A stretch of DNA of 64,000 nt, from the NCBI GenBank assembly GCA_023229765.1, contig JALNYO010000016.1, positions 1-64,000 of the forward strand, read 5' to 3'. The translations under genes and the position numbers were made by a program. Within the stretch, counting starts at the first letter, position 1. The number at the start of each line of letters is the position of its first letter. Below are positions 27,552 through 36,802 of this stretch, piece by piece. Under the pieces are notes generated by a model, which saw only the letters and a program-made list of their open reading frames with translations, had not been told where the DNA came from and made no database searches. The DNA comes from Syntrophales bacterium. GTDB lineage: Bacteria; Desulfobacterota; Syntrophia; Syntrophales; UBA5619.

Positions 27552-28007
27552 TTATCGGTTCAGTCCGACGGCAATGCCGTCCGCCTCGGAGCCCTGTTCG
27601 AGGATTATCAAACGCACGCGGCCTGTCGCGATCAGCCGTTCGCGGTCATCTGTTACCTGCCCCTCCCAAACTTGTGAGCGTTTTCCCGCAAAGACGGGCC
27701 TGGCAGTGCAGCGGATGGTTCCCGAGCGCACCGCTCGCAGGAAAGAGGTGGAATTCTCCAGTCCGACAGCGCTTTTCCCCTCGGAATAAACACTCAGCGC
27801 CGCTCCCAGGCTGCATAAGGTCTCGATTGTGGCGGAGTACACGCCGCCATGGACTATCCCGTAAGGCTGAAGGTGCCTCTCATCAACATCTAATTCGGCA
27901 ACGTACTCTTCCGGGGTGGCCTTGACGAAACGAAGGCCCATTAACTTGTCAAAGCCGCCGGCAATTTCGTTGATCATCGCCAGGATATTTTCAGGTAATT
28001 CATTCAT
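27552..28007 (-). CDS. PaaI-family hotdog-fold thioesterase
   Basis: 151 residues. The hotdog core is seen in YGIVHGGVYSATIETLCSLG, with the HGG turn and the Glu that usually acts as general base. Family members hydrolyse aryl- or acyl-CoA thioesters in the cytosol and are often tied to aromatic or fatty acid metabolism. No adjacent pathway genes. ATG start with AGGAGCG upstream. Confidence 0.85.
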   Translation of the reverse strand: MNELPENILAMINEIAGGFDKLMGLRFVKATPEEYVAELDVDERHLQPYGIVHGGVYSATIETLCSLGAALSVYSEGKSAVGLENSTSFLRAVRSGTIRCTARPVFAGKRSQVWEGQVTDDRERLIATGRVRLIILEQGSEADGIAVGLNR

Positions 28008-28088
28008 TATTTATCGCTCCTCGATCAGCTTTTTTTAAATTTCCCGTAAGATGAAACAGGGGGAGCTCTCTACTATGGGAAATATCCC

Positions 28089-28117
28089 TTGACAAGCAAA
28101 AAAAGCGCCCCTATACC
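28089..28117 (+). promoter_or_regulatory. Sigma-70 promoter of rfbC
   Basis: TTGACA (28089-28094), 17-base spacer, TATACC (28112-28117). Nearly the same -35, spacer and -10 sequence as at 14328-14356. Confidence 0.75.
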
Positions 28118-28151
28118 TCCGGCGAAAGCAATACTTCATCGGAGGAAGGAA

Positions 28152-28706
28152 ATGAACGTTGTTCAGACCGGCATTCCGGAGCTGTTAATTATCGAACCGC
28201 ACGTTTTCGGAGATGAACGGGGATTTTTCTACGAGAGCTTCAACCAGCGCGTCTGGGAGGAAAAGACGGGGCTCAAGACGACTTTTGTCCAGGACAACCA
28301 TTCCCGCTCGAAGCATAACGTCCTGCGGGGGCTGCACTATCAGGAAAAACAACCCCAGGGCAAACTGATCCGGGTTATTGCCGGCGAGGTTTATGACGTC
28401 GCTGTTGACATCCGGAAAAATTCGCCGGCCTTCGGGAAGTGGGAGGCGGTTATTCTCTCCGCTGAAAACAAACGGCTGCTCTGGATTCCGGAGGGCTTTG
28501 CCCACGGATTTTTAGTTTTATCCGATGTTGCCGAATTTCTTTATAAAACAACTGATTACTGGGCGCCCCAGTACGAGCGCACCATCATCTGGAACGACCC
28601 CACCCTTGCTATCGCCTGGCCCCTTCAGGGGGAACCGAATTTGTCCTTAAAAGACGAGGCGGGCAGAAAGTGGGACGATATATGGAAACTTCAGGATAAC
28701 CTGTAA
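28152..28706 (+). CDS. rfbC: dTDP-4-dehydrorhamnose 3,5-epimerase
   Basis: 184 residues, standard length. Cupin-like RmlC fold with FGDERGFFYESFN, FVQDNHSRSKHNVLRGLHYQ (catalytic His), and WIPEGFAHGF. It epimerises dTDP-4-keto-6-deoxyglucose, the third step of dTDP-rhamnose synthesis. The ATG has GGAGGAAGG directly upstream; the frame is open further upstream but only across the promoter. Confidence 0.95.
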   Translation: MNVVQTGIPELLIIEPHVFGDERGFFYESFNQRVWEEKTGLKTTFVQDNHSRSKHNVLRGLHYQEKQPQGKLIRVIAGEVYDVAVDIRKNSPAFGKWEAVILSAENKRLLWIPEGFAHGFLVLSDVAEFLYKTTDYWAPQYERTIIWNDPTLAIAWPLQGEPNLSLKDEAGRKWDDIWKLQDNL

Positions 28707-28716
28707 GGTTGATAAG

Positions 28717-29262
28717 ATGGCAACGATGCCTGATTTTTGGAATGAACACAAAATTCGTCTGCACGGCTATATAGCCAAACGGGTGCGCAACCGCGAGGTC
28801 GCTGAGGACATCCTGCAGGATGTATTTCTTAAGGTTCATTTAAAGATTCATAAAGTTAAGGCGCCGGGCAGCCTGACTGCCTGGCTGTACCGCATTGCGG
28901 CTAATGCCGTTGCCGACTACTACCGTGGGCAAAACCCCGCAGAGGAATTGCCGGCTTCATTGGCCGCCCTTGAACCGGAACCGGACTATATCTCCGAACT
29001 GGCCGCCTGCCTCGAACCGCTGATCGCTGATTTGCCAGAGACCTATCGGCTCCCCCTTGTGCTGTCGGAGATTGATGGGCTGACGCAAAAGGAAGTGGCG
29101 GTTCAATTGGGACTTTCCCTTTCAGGCGCAAAATCGCGGGTGCAGCGGGGCCGCGAAAAACTGCGCCAGCGGCTGCTCGAGTGCTGCGCAATCGAAGTCG
29201 GACGGAACGGTATCATCGGTTATGAAGTCCGCAACAAACAGCGCGGCTGTGATTGCGGTTAA
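28717..29262 (+). CDS. Sigma-70 family RNA polymerase sigma factor, SigZ-like
   Basis: 181 residues. Region 2 is at the N-terminus (AEDILQDVFLKVHLKIHK) and region 4 lies at ~110-165, with the helix-turn-helix LTQKEVAVQLGLSLSGAKSRVQRGR. The C-terminal tail is cysteine-bearing (LLECCAIEVG, QRGCDCG), a feature of SigZ-like factors; thiols there could bind arsenite or another metal. It lies 90 bases upstream of arsM and 10 bases after rfbC. I infer a link to arsenic response, with no anti-sigma gene visible. A second ATG stands three codons in. Confidence 0.85.
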   Translation: MATMPDFWNEHKIRLHGYIAKRVRNREVAEDILQDVFLKVHLKIHKVKAPGSLTAWLYRIAANAVADYYRGQNPAEELPASLAALEPEPDYISELAACLEPLIADLPETYRLPLVLSEIDGLTQKEVAVQLGLSLSGAKSRVQRGREKLRQRLLECCAIEVGRNGIIGYEVRNKQRGCDCG

Positions 29263-29351
29263 GGTGTTTTTTTGCGTCCTTTTTGCCCCTGCTCCGTCTA
29301 TAAGGGTAAGACGCAGCGAGCGTCGCAACCTTTAAAGAAAGGAGAAAATGA

Positions 29352-30149
29352 ATGAACAATATAAAACACGATGAAATCCGCCAGGCTGTGCGCAAAAATT
29401 ATGGCCGGATCGCGGAAAGCGGGGGATGCGGCTGTGGCCCGTCCTCATGTTGCGGGTCAACGATAGATGCGCCCACCACGCTGTCACAGGCGCTGGGGTA
29501 CTCTGCAGACGAGACTGCCGCTGTTCCCGAAGGCTCCAATATGGGTTTGGGATGCGGTAATCCCCAGGCCATTGCCAATATAAAGGTTGGTGAAACCGTG
29601 ATAGACCTTGGCAGCGGCGGCGGGTTCGACTGTTTTCTCGCGGCGCGCCAGGTCGGCGATGCTGGTCGCGTAATCGGCATTGACATGACGCCGGCAATGA
29701 TTTCCAAGGCGCGCGCGAACGCGGAGGCGGGCGGCTATCAGAACGTCGAATTCCGGCTCGGCGAAATTGAAAACCTGCCCGCAGCCGATGAGGCGGCGGA
29801 TGTAATTATTTCCAACTGCGTGATCAACTTGTCGCCGGACAAACAGCGCGTATTCGCCGAAGCCTTCCGAGTTTTGAAAGCCGGCGGCAGGCTGGCTATC
29901 TCGGATGTAGTCGCTCGTGCCGAATTGCCCGAGGATGTCAAACAGGATATGGCCCTCTTCTCCGGCTGCGTGGCGGGCGCGTCCGTGGTTGCCGATGTTG
30001 AGGAAATGTTGAGAAAGGCTGGGTTCCGACAGATTCGCATTGCGCCCAAAGACGAAAGTAAAACCTTTATTCGCGATTGGGCGCCCGGAGCGGCAGTTGC
30101 CGATTATGTGGTTTCTGCAAATATCGAAGCCGTTAAACCCGCCACCTGA
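29352..30149 (+). CDS. arsM: Arsenite methyltransferase
   Basis: 265 residues. SAM-binding motif VIDLGSGGGFDCF, and the hallmark ArsM cysteines in IISNCVINLSPDK and LFSGCVAGAS. A cysteine-rich N-terminal patch (GGCGCGPSSCCG) probably binds arsenite. It transfers methyl groups to As(III), giving mono- to trimethylated arsenic. Start ATG with AAGGAG seven bases upstream. The SigZ-like gene upstream suggests a sensing and response unit. Confidence 0.93.
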   Translation: MNNIKHDEIRQAVRKNYGRIAESGGCGCGPSSCCGSTIDAPTTLSQALGYSADETAAVPEGSNMGLGCGNPQAIANIKVGETVIDLGSGGGFDCFLAARQVGDAGRVIGIDMTPAMISKARANAEAGGYQNVEFRLGEIENLPAADEAADVIISNCVINLSPDKQRVFAEAFRVLKAGGRLAISDVVARAELPEDVKQDMALFSGCVAGASVVADVEEMLRKAGFRQIRIAPKDESKTFIRDWAPGAAVADYVVSANIEAVKPAT

Positions 30150-30302
30150 TCGGGCAGGGTGGGGCGTTTAGCCTGTAAGTTCAAGCCCATGACGGTCATG
30201 CTTTCCGGTGCAGCGGAGAAAAAACCGGCGCAGACTGCATCTATTCTGCCGCCTCTCCGGGAGCATGGCCGTTATTCGACGGGAGAAAATAATGTCATTG
30301 AT

Positions 30303-31277
30303 CTACAGATGGGCCAAGGCATTGCTGATCGCCGCCAGAAAATGACGACGATGAAAGAGAAACGCCCCGACATGGCCGGTGCGAATCCATTGCATTGTTG
30401 CTCCCGGCCAGTGAGAGTGAAGCAGGGCGGCCGACGATCGCGGCACGTAGGCATCAATTTTGGCTGCAACAAGAAACGCCGCTTCCGGTTTTCGGGGAGC
30501 GGGAAACCTTGTAAGATTTGTAAGATCAAGCATTTCCCTCATAAATTCGCGGGCCTTTTCACCTTTGCCCAGTTCCCTGTTCAGGACGTCCCAGGCAAGA
30601 TAACGGCTCAACACCCCTTCCGTGAAAACAACGCTGGCCGAATGGGCGGTAAGGCAGCCGATTACGGCGACCGGTGATTCCTCCAGCACAGCTACCCTTG
30701 CGGCGATGCTGCCCCCCATGCTGATACCGCAAACGCCCAGTTTTTTGTATCCCTCTTCCCGCAGCCAACGGAGCAGGGAACGCCCCTCCTCGGCGGCGGC
30801 CCCGCCCATTGTCACCAGGTCGCTGAAATGATTAAGCATCTTTTTCTGCTGTCCGGCCGGCCGGCGTTTTCCGTAATAGGGATTTTCCAGGATCAGCGAA
30901 CCGATCCCGGATTTCAAGAGCGGCAAGGCAAAAAGCGCGCGGCGTCGGGAAAAACCCTCGTCGCCGGTAGCGGCCAAATGAAGGCAGATTGGTGTTTCCG
31001 GGGACGCATCCGGGGGAAGCGCCAGTTCAAAAAAGGCCTTTTTGCTTTCCCCGGGAAGCGGCAGCGCGTTGTATGGGGAGAGAAATTCACCCTGCCGCAG
31101 GACAGCCTCCTTCGTCTCCAGCGTCTTTTCCCAGACAACATCTATGGGCCGGGGCGCGCCATGGTCATCGCCTTTTTGCATCAGTTCCCGAAGGCGCGGC
31201 AAGTCGCCCCAGCCATCCTTGAAAAAAAGGAGCCGATTGGAATGTTTCGCATAGACGCGGTCAAGAATGCTTGTCAT
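30303..31277 (-). CDS. Alpha/beta hydrolase, ABHD18/DUF2048-like
   Basis: 324 residues. The nucleophile elbow is GVCGISMGGSIAA (Ser in GISMGG), and the SLILENPYYGKRRP motif is typical of this family. A late IRTGHVG segment offers the catalytic His. Substrates of the family are not established; lipids are possible. It is the last of three same-direction genes after murI and an MBL hydrolase, 61 bases downstream of the latter. Confidence 0.8.
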   Translation of the reverse strand: MTSILDRVYAKHSNRLLFFKDGWGDLPRLRELMQKGDDHGAPRPIDVVWEKTLETKEAVLRQGEFLSPYNALPLPGESKKAFFELALPPDASPETPICLHLAATGDEGFSRRRALFALPLLKSGIGSLILENPYYGKRRPAGQQKKMLNHFSDLVTMGGAAAEEGRSLLRWLREEGYKKLGVCGISMGGSIAARVAVLEESPVAVIGCLTAHSASVVFTEGVLSRYLAWDVLNRELGKGEKAREFMREMLDLTNLTRFPAPRKPEAAFLVAAKIDAYVPRSSAALLHSHWPGATMQWIRTGHVGAFLFHRRHFLAAISNALAHL

Positions 31278-31338
31278 CTTTTTAATTTCCCCGGGAAGTC
31301 TTCAGCCTGCAGCCTGTCTGTCTAAACAGTTACGTTGT

Positions 31339-32166
31339 TTATATCGCTGCCTCTGCTTGCTTCAGGGAGCTGATCACGGAGTGCACCAGGTTTTCCATGC
31401 TCACATTGCCCAGGCACAGCAGCTTGATTTTCCATGCCTCTTTAAGATGCAGGGTTTTCATGATCAGGGAGGAGTCCATCCCCTGCAACGCCAGTCCGGC
31501 TATTCTCCCATATAAATCCTCAAGGTACTGCAATTTTTTGCCAAGGAAGTCCTTGCCATTGGTCGGTTTGGGGTGATGCGCGCAGAACAGCGCGTCGAAA
31601 TCCAGGGTAAGCGCCTTCTTCAGGGACGTAATCTGCTCCTTGATGCGTTCGTCGGCGCGAAAATATTTTATATGACTGGAGAGGTAAAGATCGCCGGAGA
31701 AAAGCCAGCCCTCATCGGGCGCCAGATAGGCGATATGGTCCCGGGAATGACCGGGCGTGGGGATGGGTAACAAACGCAGACCAAAGTCCTCCCAGACATC
31801 CGGCAATATTTTGAGCTCGACGGGAGGGGCGGCGCCCCACACCAAGTGCTGGTAAGGCAAAATCCGGGAGGGCCGGGAGAGTTTCTCTGCCGTAAGTTGC
31901 GTCCCGTAAATGGGGATGCCGAAGGTGTCTTTGATGGGCCGGGCGTTGCCGCTGTGATCCTCGTGACAGTGGGTCAGAAGAACGGTTTTGATTCCTTCCC
32001 GCTTAACCATCTCCAGCACCGCGGGCCGCATGTGGGACAAGGCGGTGTCTATCAGGACCGGTCCGATCCGGTAGCTGATTACCGTCATCAGGGGATGGCC
32101 CATGGGCGACCATCCGAACTCCCAGCCCCGCACCTTGCCGAATTCATGCTTCTTTACAAACTTCAT
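31339..32166 (-). CDS. MBL-fold metallohydrolase
   Basis: 275 residues with the di-metal site THCHEDHSG, PTPGHSRDH, FSGDLYL and FCAHHPKP. Cytosolic hydrolase of unknown substrate. Unlike the other MBL protein in the window it has no obvious nucleic-acid-binding tail. It lies between murI (38 bases upstream) and the alpha/beta hydrolase, likely one operon. Confidence 0.85.
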   Translation of the reverse strand: MKFVKKHEFGKVRGWEFGWSPMGHPLMTVISYRIGPVLIDTALSHMRPAVLEMVKREGIKTVLLTHCHEDHSGNARPIKDTFGIPIYGTQLTAEKLSRPSRILPYQHLVWGAAPPVELKILPDVWEDFGLRLLPIPTPGHSRDHIAYLAPDEGWLFSGDLYLSSHIKYFRADERIKEQITSLKKALTLDFDALFCAHHPKPTNGKDFLGKKLQYLEDLYGRIAGLALQGMDSSLIMKTLHLKEAWKIKLLCLGNVSMENLVHSVISSLKQAEAAI

Positions 32167-32204
32167 AGCGCCTTTCTGCTAATTTTTTCTTCCCAATTTT
32201 GGAA

Positions 32205-33026
32205 CTACCATCTGACTATTTCCAGCGGCGTGAGCGGCCGTTTCAGGAAGCTTTCGCCCGTCTGCTGAAAACGGTACGGGGCGTCGGTTACGAAAAAACG
32301 ATGTTCAGGATTTTCCCGATTAAGTGTTTCAAGCCCCTTTTCCTGGAGAAGACGGGCGGCCATTTCCGCGACCGCGATCGCCGAATCAACAAGCATGATT
32401 TCGGGCCCCGCCGTTTCCTGGAGCAGCGGCTTCAGTAATGGATAATGGGTGCAGCCGAGGACAAGGGTGTCTATCTGCTGGGCGAGAACCGGGGCGAGGT
32501 ATTCCCGGGCGATGAGCTTGGTTGCCGGATGGTCGAGCCAACCCTCTTCGACGAGGGGCACAAAGAGCGGACATGCCTTTGAAAATACGCTAATTTCAGA
32601 ATCGCGTCTGTGCATTGCCCGGGTGTAGGCATCGCTGCCGATCGTTGCCGGGGTGCCGATTACCCCAACCCGTTTTGTTTTCGTGGTCGCACAGGCCATC
32701 CCCGCGCCGGCCTGGATGACGTCGAGGACGGGAACGGCAGAGAGTTCGCTGATTGCCTCATAAGCGACCGCGGACATGGTGTTGCAGGCGACGATCAGCA
32801 GTTTTACGTTCCTGGCAAGCAGAAATCCGGTAATCTGCCGGGCGTAACCGATAATGGTCTCCGCCGATTTGACGCCGTAGGGGACACGGGCGGTGTCCCC
32901 GAAATAGATGATTTTCTCAAAGGGGAGGCGCTCCAGCAAGGCGCGGACAACCGTCAGTCCCCCGACGCCGGAGTCGAACACCCCGAGCGGATTGCCGGCA
33001 TTGTTAAGGGCCGCAGCAGATTTCAT
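32205..33026 (-). CDS. murI: Glutamate racemase
   Basis: 273 residues, standard. The two catalytic cysteines are in LLIVACNTMSAV and LVLGCTHYPLL, and the N-terminal VFDSGVGGLTVV holds the conserved Asp-Ser. Supplies D-glutamate for peptidoglycan. ATG start. Confidence 0.95.
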   Translation of the reverse strand: MKSAAALNNAGNPLGVFDSGVGGLTVVRALLERLPFEKIIYFGDTARVPYGVKSAETIIGYARQITGFLLARNVKLLIVACNTMSAVAYEAISELSAVPVLDVIQAGAGMACATTKTKRVGVIGTPATIGSDAYTRAMHRRDSEISVFSKACPLFVPLVEEGWLDHPATKLIAREYLAPVLAQQIDTLVLGCTHYPLLKPLLQETAGPEIMLVDSAIAVAEMAARLLQEKGLETLNRENPEHRFFVTDAPYRFQQTGESFLKRPLTPLEIVRW

Positions 33027-33393
33027 AAAACAATTCCCCGCAAATCATTAAAGTATTCCCCCGCCAAAGTGTCTTCACCCTCTCTTCGCACCTTCGTTTC
33101 TCCAATACGTTCTGTACTTTACGGAGCGGCTTTATCACAATCGGAACGGAGGCACAACGAGACCTTTAAAAAAAGTACCTGCCTGGACCATGTCTGCCGA
33201 TTCAAAGGTTACACCAGCAATGAATAATTTTCATCAGCCTGCATAATCCAAAAGGGTATGGATTTCCTCATCAATATACGATATAAACCATCAGGCCCGG
33301 CGCAGGCACAACGGAGAAGGAAAACGAAGCTTAATGTTCACAAAACGAAGTGTATTTTAAATATAAACCCCCATGCCCGTGGGGCACAACGAA
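33027..33393. other. Non-coding stretch with short repeats
   Basis: No credible gene. It contains one isolated 21-bp micro-sequence (33321-33341) and GGCACAACG motifs at about 33152, 33304 and 33383. Presumably carries the murI and aroQ promoters. Confidence 0.5.
33321..33341 (+). repeat. Isolated copy of the 21-bp micro-sequence
   Basis: Differs from the MITE-borne form at only two positions and keeps the core CGAAGCTTAATGTTCA. No MITE ends are nearby. Confidence 0.7.
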
Positions 33394-33451
33394 GCATGAA
33401 AATCCCTCCTTGCCCCCCTTTGGCAAAGGGGGGATGGGGGGATTTTCATGC
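33394..33451. repeat. Long inverted repeat upstream of aroQ
   Basis: Arms begin GCATGAAAATCCC and end GGGATTTTCATGC-like, with a GC-rich centre (CCCCCCTTT ... AAAGGGGGG). It could form a very stable hairpin of about 27 bp. It ends 16 bases before the aroQ start. Confidence 0.7.
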
Positions 33452-33467
33452 AAAATAGAGGTGAAAC

Positions 33468-33941
33468 ATGAAGAAAATTATTGTCTTGCACGGGGTTAAC
33501 CTCAATATGTACGGGATGAGGGAACAAACCCACTATGGGGATTCCACCCTTGCCGACATCAACCGGCGGCTGGAGAAACTCGGCGCGGAGCTGGGGTGTC
33601 GCGTTGAGACATTCCAGACAAATTCGGAGGCGGAGTTCTGCGAAAAAATCCATCATATCCATCAGGAAAAGTTTGACGCGGTTCTGATCAACGCCGGCGC
33701 CTGGACCCATTACAGCTATGCGCTGAGGGATGCGCTGGCCATCCTGCAAATCCCGATTGTGGAGGTGCATATGTCCAATATCCACGCGCGGGAAGAGTTC
33801 CGCCATTTTTCCGTGATAGCGCCGCTGGCAAAAGGGCAGATTGCCGGCTTCGGCGTTCAGAGCTATCTGCTCGGCCTCCGAGCGGCATTCGCGCTGGTTG
33901 AGGAAACCCCTCCCGAAACAGGCAGGATAAAACAACCATGA
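33468..33941 (+). CDS. aroQ: 3-dehydroquinate dehydratase, type II
   Basis: 157 residues. Starts with the family motif IIVLHGVNLNMYGMRE; the catalytic Tyr lies in the following loop. NAGAWTHYSYALRDAL and VEVHMSNIHAREEFR (catalytic His) are intact. Third step of the shikimate pathway. The gene overlaps the next one by four bases (ATGA). Confidence 0.94.
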   Translation: MKKIIVLHGVNLNMYGMREQTHYGDSTLADINRRLEKLGAELGCRVETFQTNSEAEFCEKIHHIHQEKFDAVLINAGAWTHYSYALRDALAILQIPIVEVHMSNIHAREEFRHFSVIAPLAKGQIAGFGVQSYLLGLRAAFALVEETPPETGRIKQP

Positions 33942-34939
33942 AAGCCGCCGTCCTCCTTGAACCAGGCAGAATTGAAATCCTTGACGTCCCCATTCCCATC
34001 CCCCGCGTGGGCGAAGTTCTGGTGCGCATTGTCGGGGCGGGGATCTGCGGGACAGACTATGCGAAATACAAGGGGGACTTAAAGGGGAATTTCCCCGTCG
34101 TGGCGGGGCATGAAGGGGTAGGCCGGATTGTCGCCCTCGGCCCGGGCGCAGAGGGAATCAGCGTAGGCGACATGGTGGCGATTCAGCCCAATTTTGCCTG
34201 CGGAAAATGCGAGACATGCCGGCAGGGGCGGGGAAACATCTGCCCGAACCGGATAAGGCTGGGTCTGGATGTGGACGGCGTTTTTGCCCAATACGCAACC
34301 GCCCCGAGCAAATACGTCTGGAAACTGCCGGAAGGTCTCTCCTGGAAAATGGCGGCCTTGACCGAACCGCTATCAGTGGTACTGCATGGAATCGCAAAAA
34401 TAACGCCCTCTGCCGCAGAGCGGGTGCTCGTTTACGGGACAGGCGCGATCGGTCTTCTGTACGTTCAGTTGGCTGTTCTGAAAGGGGCTAAAGTAACGGC
34501 GTTCAATCATTCCGAGGGACGTCTCGCCGCGGCCCGGAGGCTGGGCGCCGAAAAGACGATCAGTTCGCTGCCGCTTTTGGAGGAGGAGGGGGAAAAATTC
34601 ACCGTTATTTATGAAACGAGCGGCTCCCCCGACGCCCTCAACAATGTAATCGGGCTTGCCGCCCCCGGCGCCCGGATTCTGCTGACGGGCCTGCCGGAAA
34701 AAGATTCGCCGGTCTCAACGGCGCTCATTGCCCGAAAAGAGCTGCTGATAGCGGGGGCGATGACCTATATAGACGAATTCGCCGCCGCAATCGAGATGCT
34801 GCAAGACGGGTCAATCCTCTCGGAGGCAATTATCACCAACATATATCCACTGGAAAAACTTCCCAAGGCGCTTGCCGATTTCCGCTCCCCGGCGCGCATC
34901 AAGGACCTGGTGCTGATTGATGCCGGCAGTCAGAAATGA
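33938..34939 (+). CDS. Zinc-dependent alcohol dehydrogenase family protein
   Basis: 333 residues, medium-chain dehydrogenase. Catalytic zinc ligands in GICGTDYAK and VAGHEGVG; the structural zinc loop CGKCETCRQGRGNIC has its four cysteines. The Rossmann motif is VYGTGAIG. Similar to sorbitol or threonine dehydrogenase and glucitol-type enzymes, substrate unknown. Translationally coupled to aroQ, which is unusual and may just reflect compaction. Confidence 0.88.
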   Translation: MKAAVLLEPGRIEILDVPIPIPRVGEVLVRIVGAGICGTDYAKYKGDLKGNFPVVAGHEGVGRIVALGPGAEGISVGDMVAIQPNFACGKCETCRQGRGNICPNRIRLGLDVDGVFAQYATAPSKYVWKLPEGLSWKMAALTEPLSVVLHGIAKITPSAAERVLVYGTGAIGLLYVQLAVLKGAKVTAFNHSEGRLAAARRLGAEKTISSLPLLEEEGEKFTVIYETSGSPDALNNVIGLAAPGARILLTGLPEKDSPVSTALIARKELLIAGAMTYIDEFAAAIEMLQDGSILSEAIITNIYPLEKLPKALADFRSPARIKDLVLIDAGSQK

Positions 34940-34998
34940 AATTCGGACATTTCAGCGAAAACGCTTAATTTAAAGGCCTGACCCCCTAACCTGACCCC

Positions 34999-36510
34999 CT
35001 AACTATACATTTCCCGGAGGGCTTTTTTCTGGATCTTGCCCATGGCGTTGCGCGGCAGGGCGTCGAGGAAATAGACGCGCTTGGGAACCTTGAACCCGGC
35101 CAGCTCGCCCTTGAGTGACGCAATAATTCCCGCTTCGGTAAGCGCGAGTCCCGTTTCGTTGTTCTGGCGGATGACTACGGCGACTACGGCCTCCCCGAAA
35201 TCGGCATGGGGCACGCCGATTACCGCCGATTCCGTCACCCCGGGGAGCATATCGATCATCTCCTCGATCTCTTTCGGATAAATGTTGAGACCGCCGCTGA
35301 TGACGAGGTCCTTGGCGCGACCGCTGATGGAGATGTAGCCGTCTTTGTCAATTTTTCCCATATCGCCGGTTTTGAAGAAGCCGTCCACGGTGAATTCCTC
35401 TTTGGTCTTTTCCGGCATCTTCCAGTAGCCGAGAAAGATGCTTTTACCCTTCACCTGGATGCTGCCGACCTCGTCCGTTGCCACAGGCCGATTTTCTTCA
35501 TCAACGATCCTGATTGACACCTCCGGCAAGGGAAAGCCGACCGTACCGCCCCGTCGCTCTCCGTTGTAGGGATTGGAGGTAAACATGTTGCCCTCGGTCA
35601 TGCCGTAGCGCTCGAGAATCGTATGGCCGATTCTTTTCTGAAATTCCTGGAATGTTTCCAGCAAAAGCGGCGCCGAGCCGGAGATGAAAAGACGCATCCC
35701 GGAACATAGCTTTTTGGTAAAGCCGGGATCGGCCAGCAGGCGCGTGTAATAGGTCGGCACTCCCATGAATACCGTGGCCTTCGGCAGCAGCGTCAGGGCG
35801 CGCTTGACGTCAAATTTTGGTTCGAAAAAAATGGGGCTGCCGTTCAAAAGCGAGGAGTGGATCGCAACGAAGAGCCCGTGGACGTGGAAGATGGGGAGCA
35901 TGTGCAAGAGCGCGTCGCCTGGCTTAAAACCCCAGTATTTGTGCAGCACCTGGGCGTTGATGGCGAGATTGCGATGGGAGAGCATCGCCCCTTTCGAGCG
36001 TCCGGTTGTCCCGGAGGTGTAGAGGATGGCGGCAAGGTCGTCGCCGTCGCGGGGAATCGTGGAAAACTGATCCGGCTGTGCCGCTGCCCGCTGTGCCAAA
36101 TCTCCCTTGCCGTCGTCGTCGAGTTCAACGACATGGCTTACCCCGGTCTTTTCGGCAAGTTCATTTGCCAAGGTCCGGACCTGCGGCCGGCAGACGAAGA
36201 CGCGCGGGGTCGCATCCGTCAGAAAGTACTCGACTTCATGCCGCTGATAGGCATCGTTCATCGGCAGGTAAACGGCGCCTGCCCGCAGACAGCCCAGATA
36301 TAGGAACAGTGCCTGGGGCGATTTTCGGACCTGCACGGCCACGCGGTCGCCCGGTTTTACCCCCAGTGAAAGAAGCAGATTGGCGCAGCGGGCCGATTCC
36401 TCGCGGAGCCTTCCGTAGCTGATTTCCGAGCCGTCAGGCAGAATCAGACACGGGGCGGCGGGGTTCTCGGGAAAGTGGGCCTGCAGAATTTCGTACATAT
36501 TTTCATTCAT
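34999..36510 (-). CDS. Acyl-CoA ligase, AMP-binding family
   Basis: 503 residues. AMP-binding signature ILYTSGTTGRSKGAM, adenylate motif YGMTEGNM, hinge region FKTGDMGKIDKDGYISISGR and C-terminal catalytic Lys in NAMGKIQKKAL. Activates a carboxylic acid to acyl-CoA via the acyl-AMP. Closest in layout to malonyl-CoA synthetase or medium/long-chain ligases; substrate not readable. Transcribed away from the TRAP genes. Confidence 0.9.
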   Translation of the reverse strand: MNENMYEILQAHFPENPAAPCLILPDGSEISYGRLREESARCANLLLSLGVKPGDRVAVQVRKSPQALFLYLGCLRAGAVYLPMNDAYQRHEVEYFLTDATPRVFVCRPQVRTLANELAEKTGVSHVVELDDDGKGDLAQRAAAQPDQFSTIPRDGDDLAAILYTSGTTGRSKGAMLSHRNLAINAQVLHKYWGFKPGDALLHMLPIFHVHGLFVAIHSSLLNGSPIFFEPKFDVKRALTLLPKATVFMGVPTYYTRLLADPGFTKKLCSGMRLFISGSAPLLLETFQEFQKRIGHTILERYGMTEGNMFTSNPYNGERRGGTVGFPLPEVSIRIVDEENRPVATDEVGSIQVKGKSIFLGYWKMPEKTKEEFTVDGFFKTGDMGKIDKDGYISISGRAKDLVISGGLNIYPKEIEEMIDMLPGVTESAVIGVPHADFGEAVVAVVIRQNNETGLALTEAGIIASLKGELAGFKVPKRVYFLDALPRNAMGKIQKKALREMYS

Positions 36511-36551
36511 AAATCATATTCTCCCGGTTGAAAAATAATCATCAGACTAAT

Positions 36552-36704
36552 GAGGTAATTGCAAAACTCCCCATTCTTGTCATTCCCGCAACGATTCTGA
36601 GCGGGAATCTGGTTCTAACTGCTTGAAAAACCATATTCCCGATAGAGACATTATGAACATCAAGCTTCGCTTTCGGGAATGACAAATGGTTTTGCAATTG
36701 CCTC
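36552..36704 (+). mobile_element. MITE copy E
   Basis: 153 bp with perfect ends GAGGTAATTGCAAAAC / GTTTTGCAATTGCCTC and TAAT on both sides (36548-36551, 36705-36708). One 21-bp micro-sequence at 36653-36673. Sits between the acyl-CoA ligase start and the dctM stop. Confidence 0.9.
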
Positions 36705-36802
36705 TAATGTTTCTTTCGTATGACAAAAAACCAGGGTCTCGTCAATCAGGAAATGTCACTTTTGCCCGCAGAAATAAATCATGGGGGCTCGCCTACATGA
36801 TG

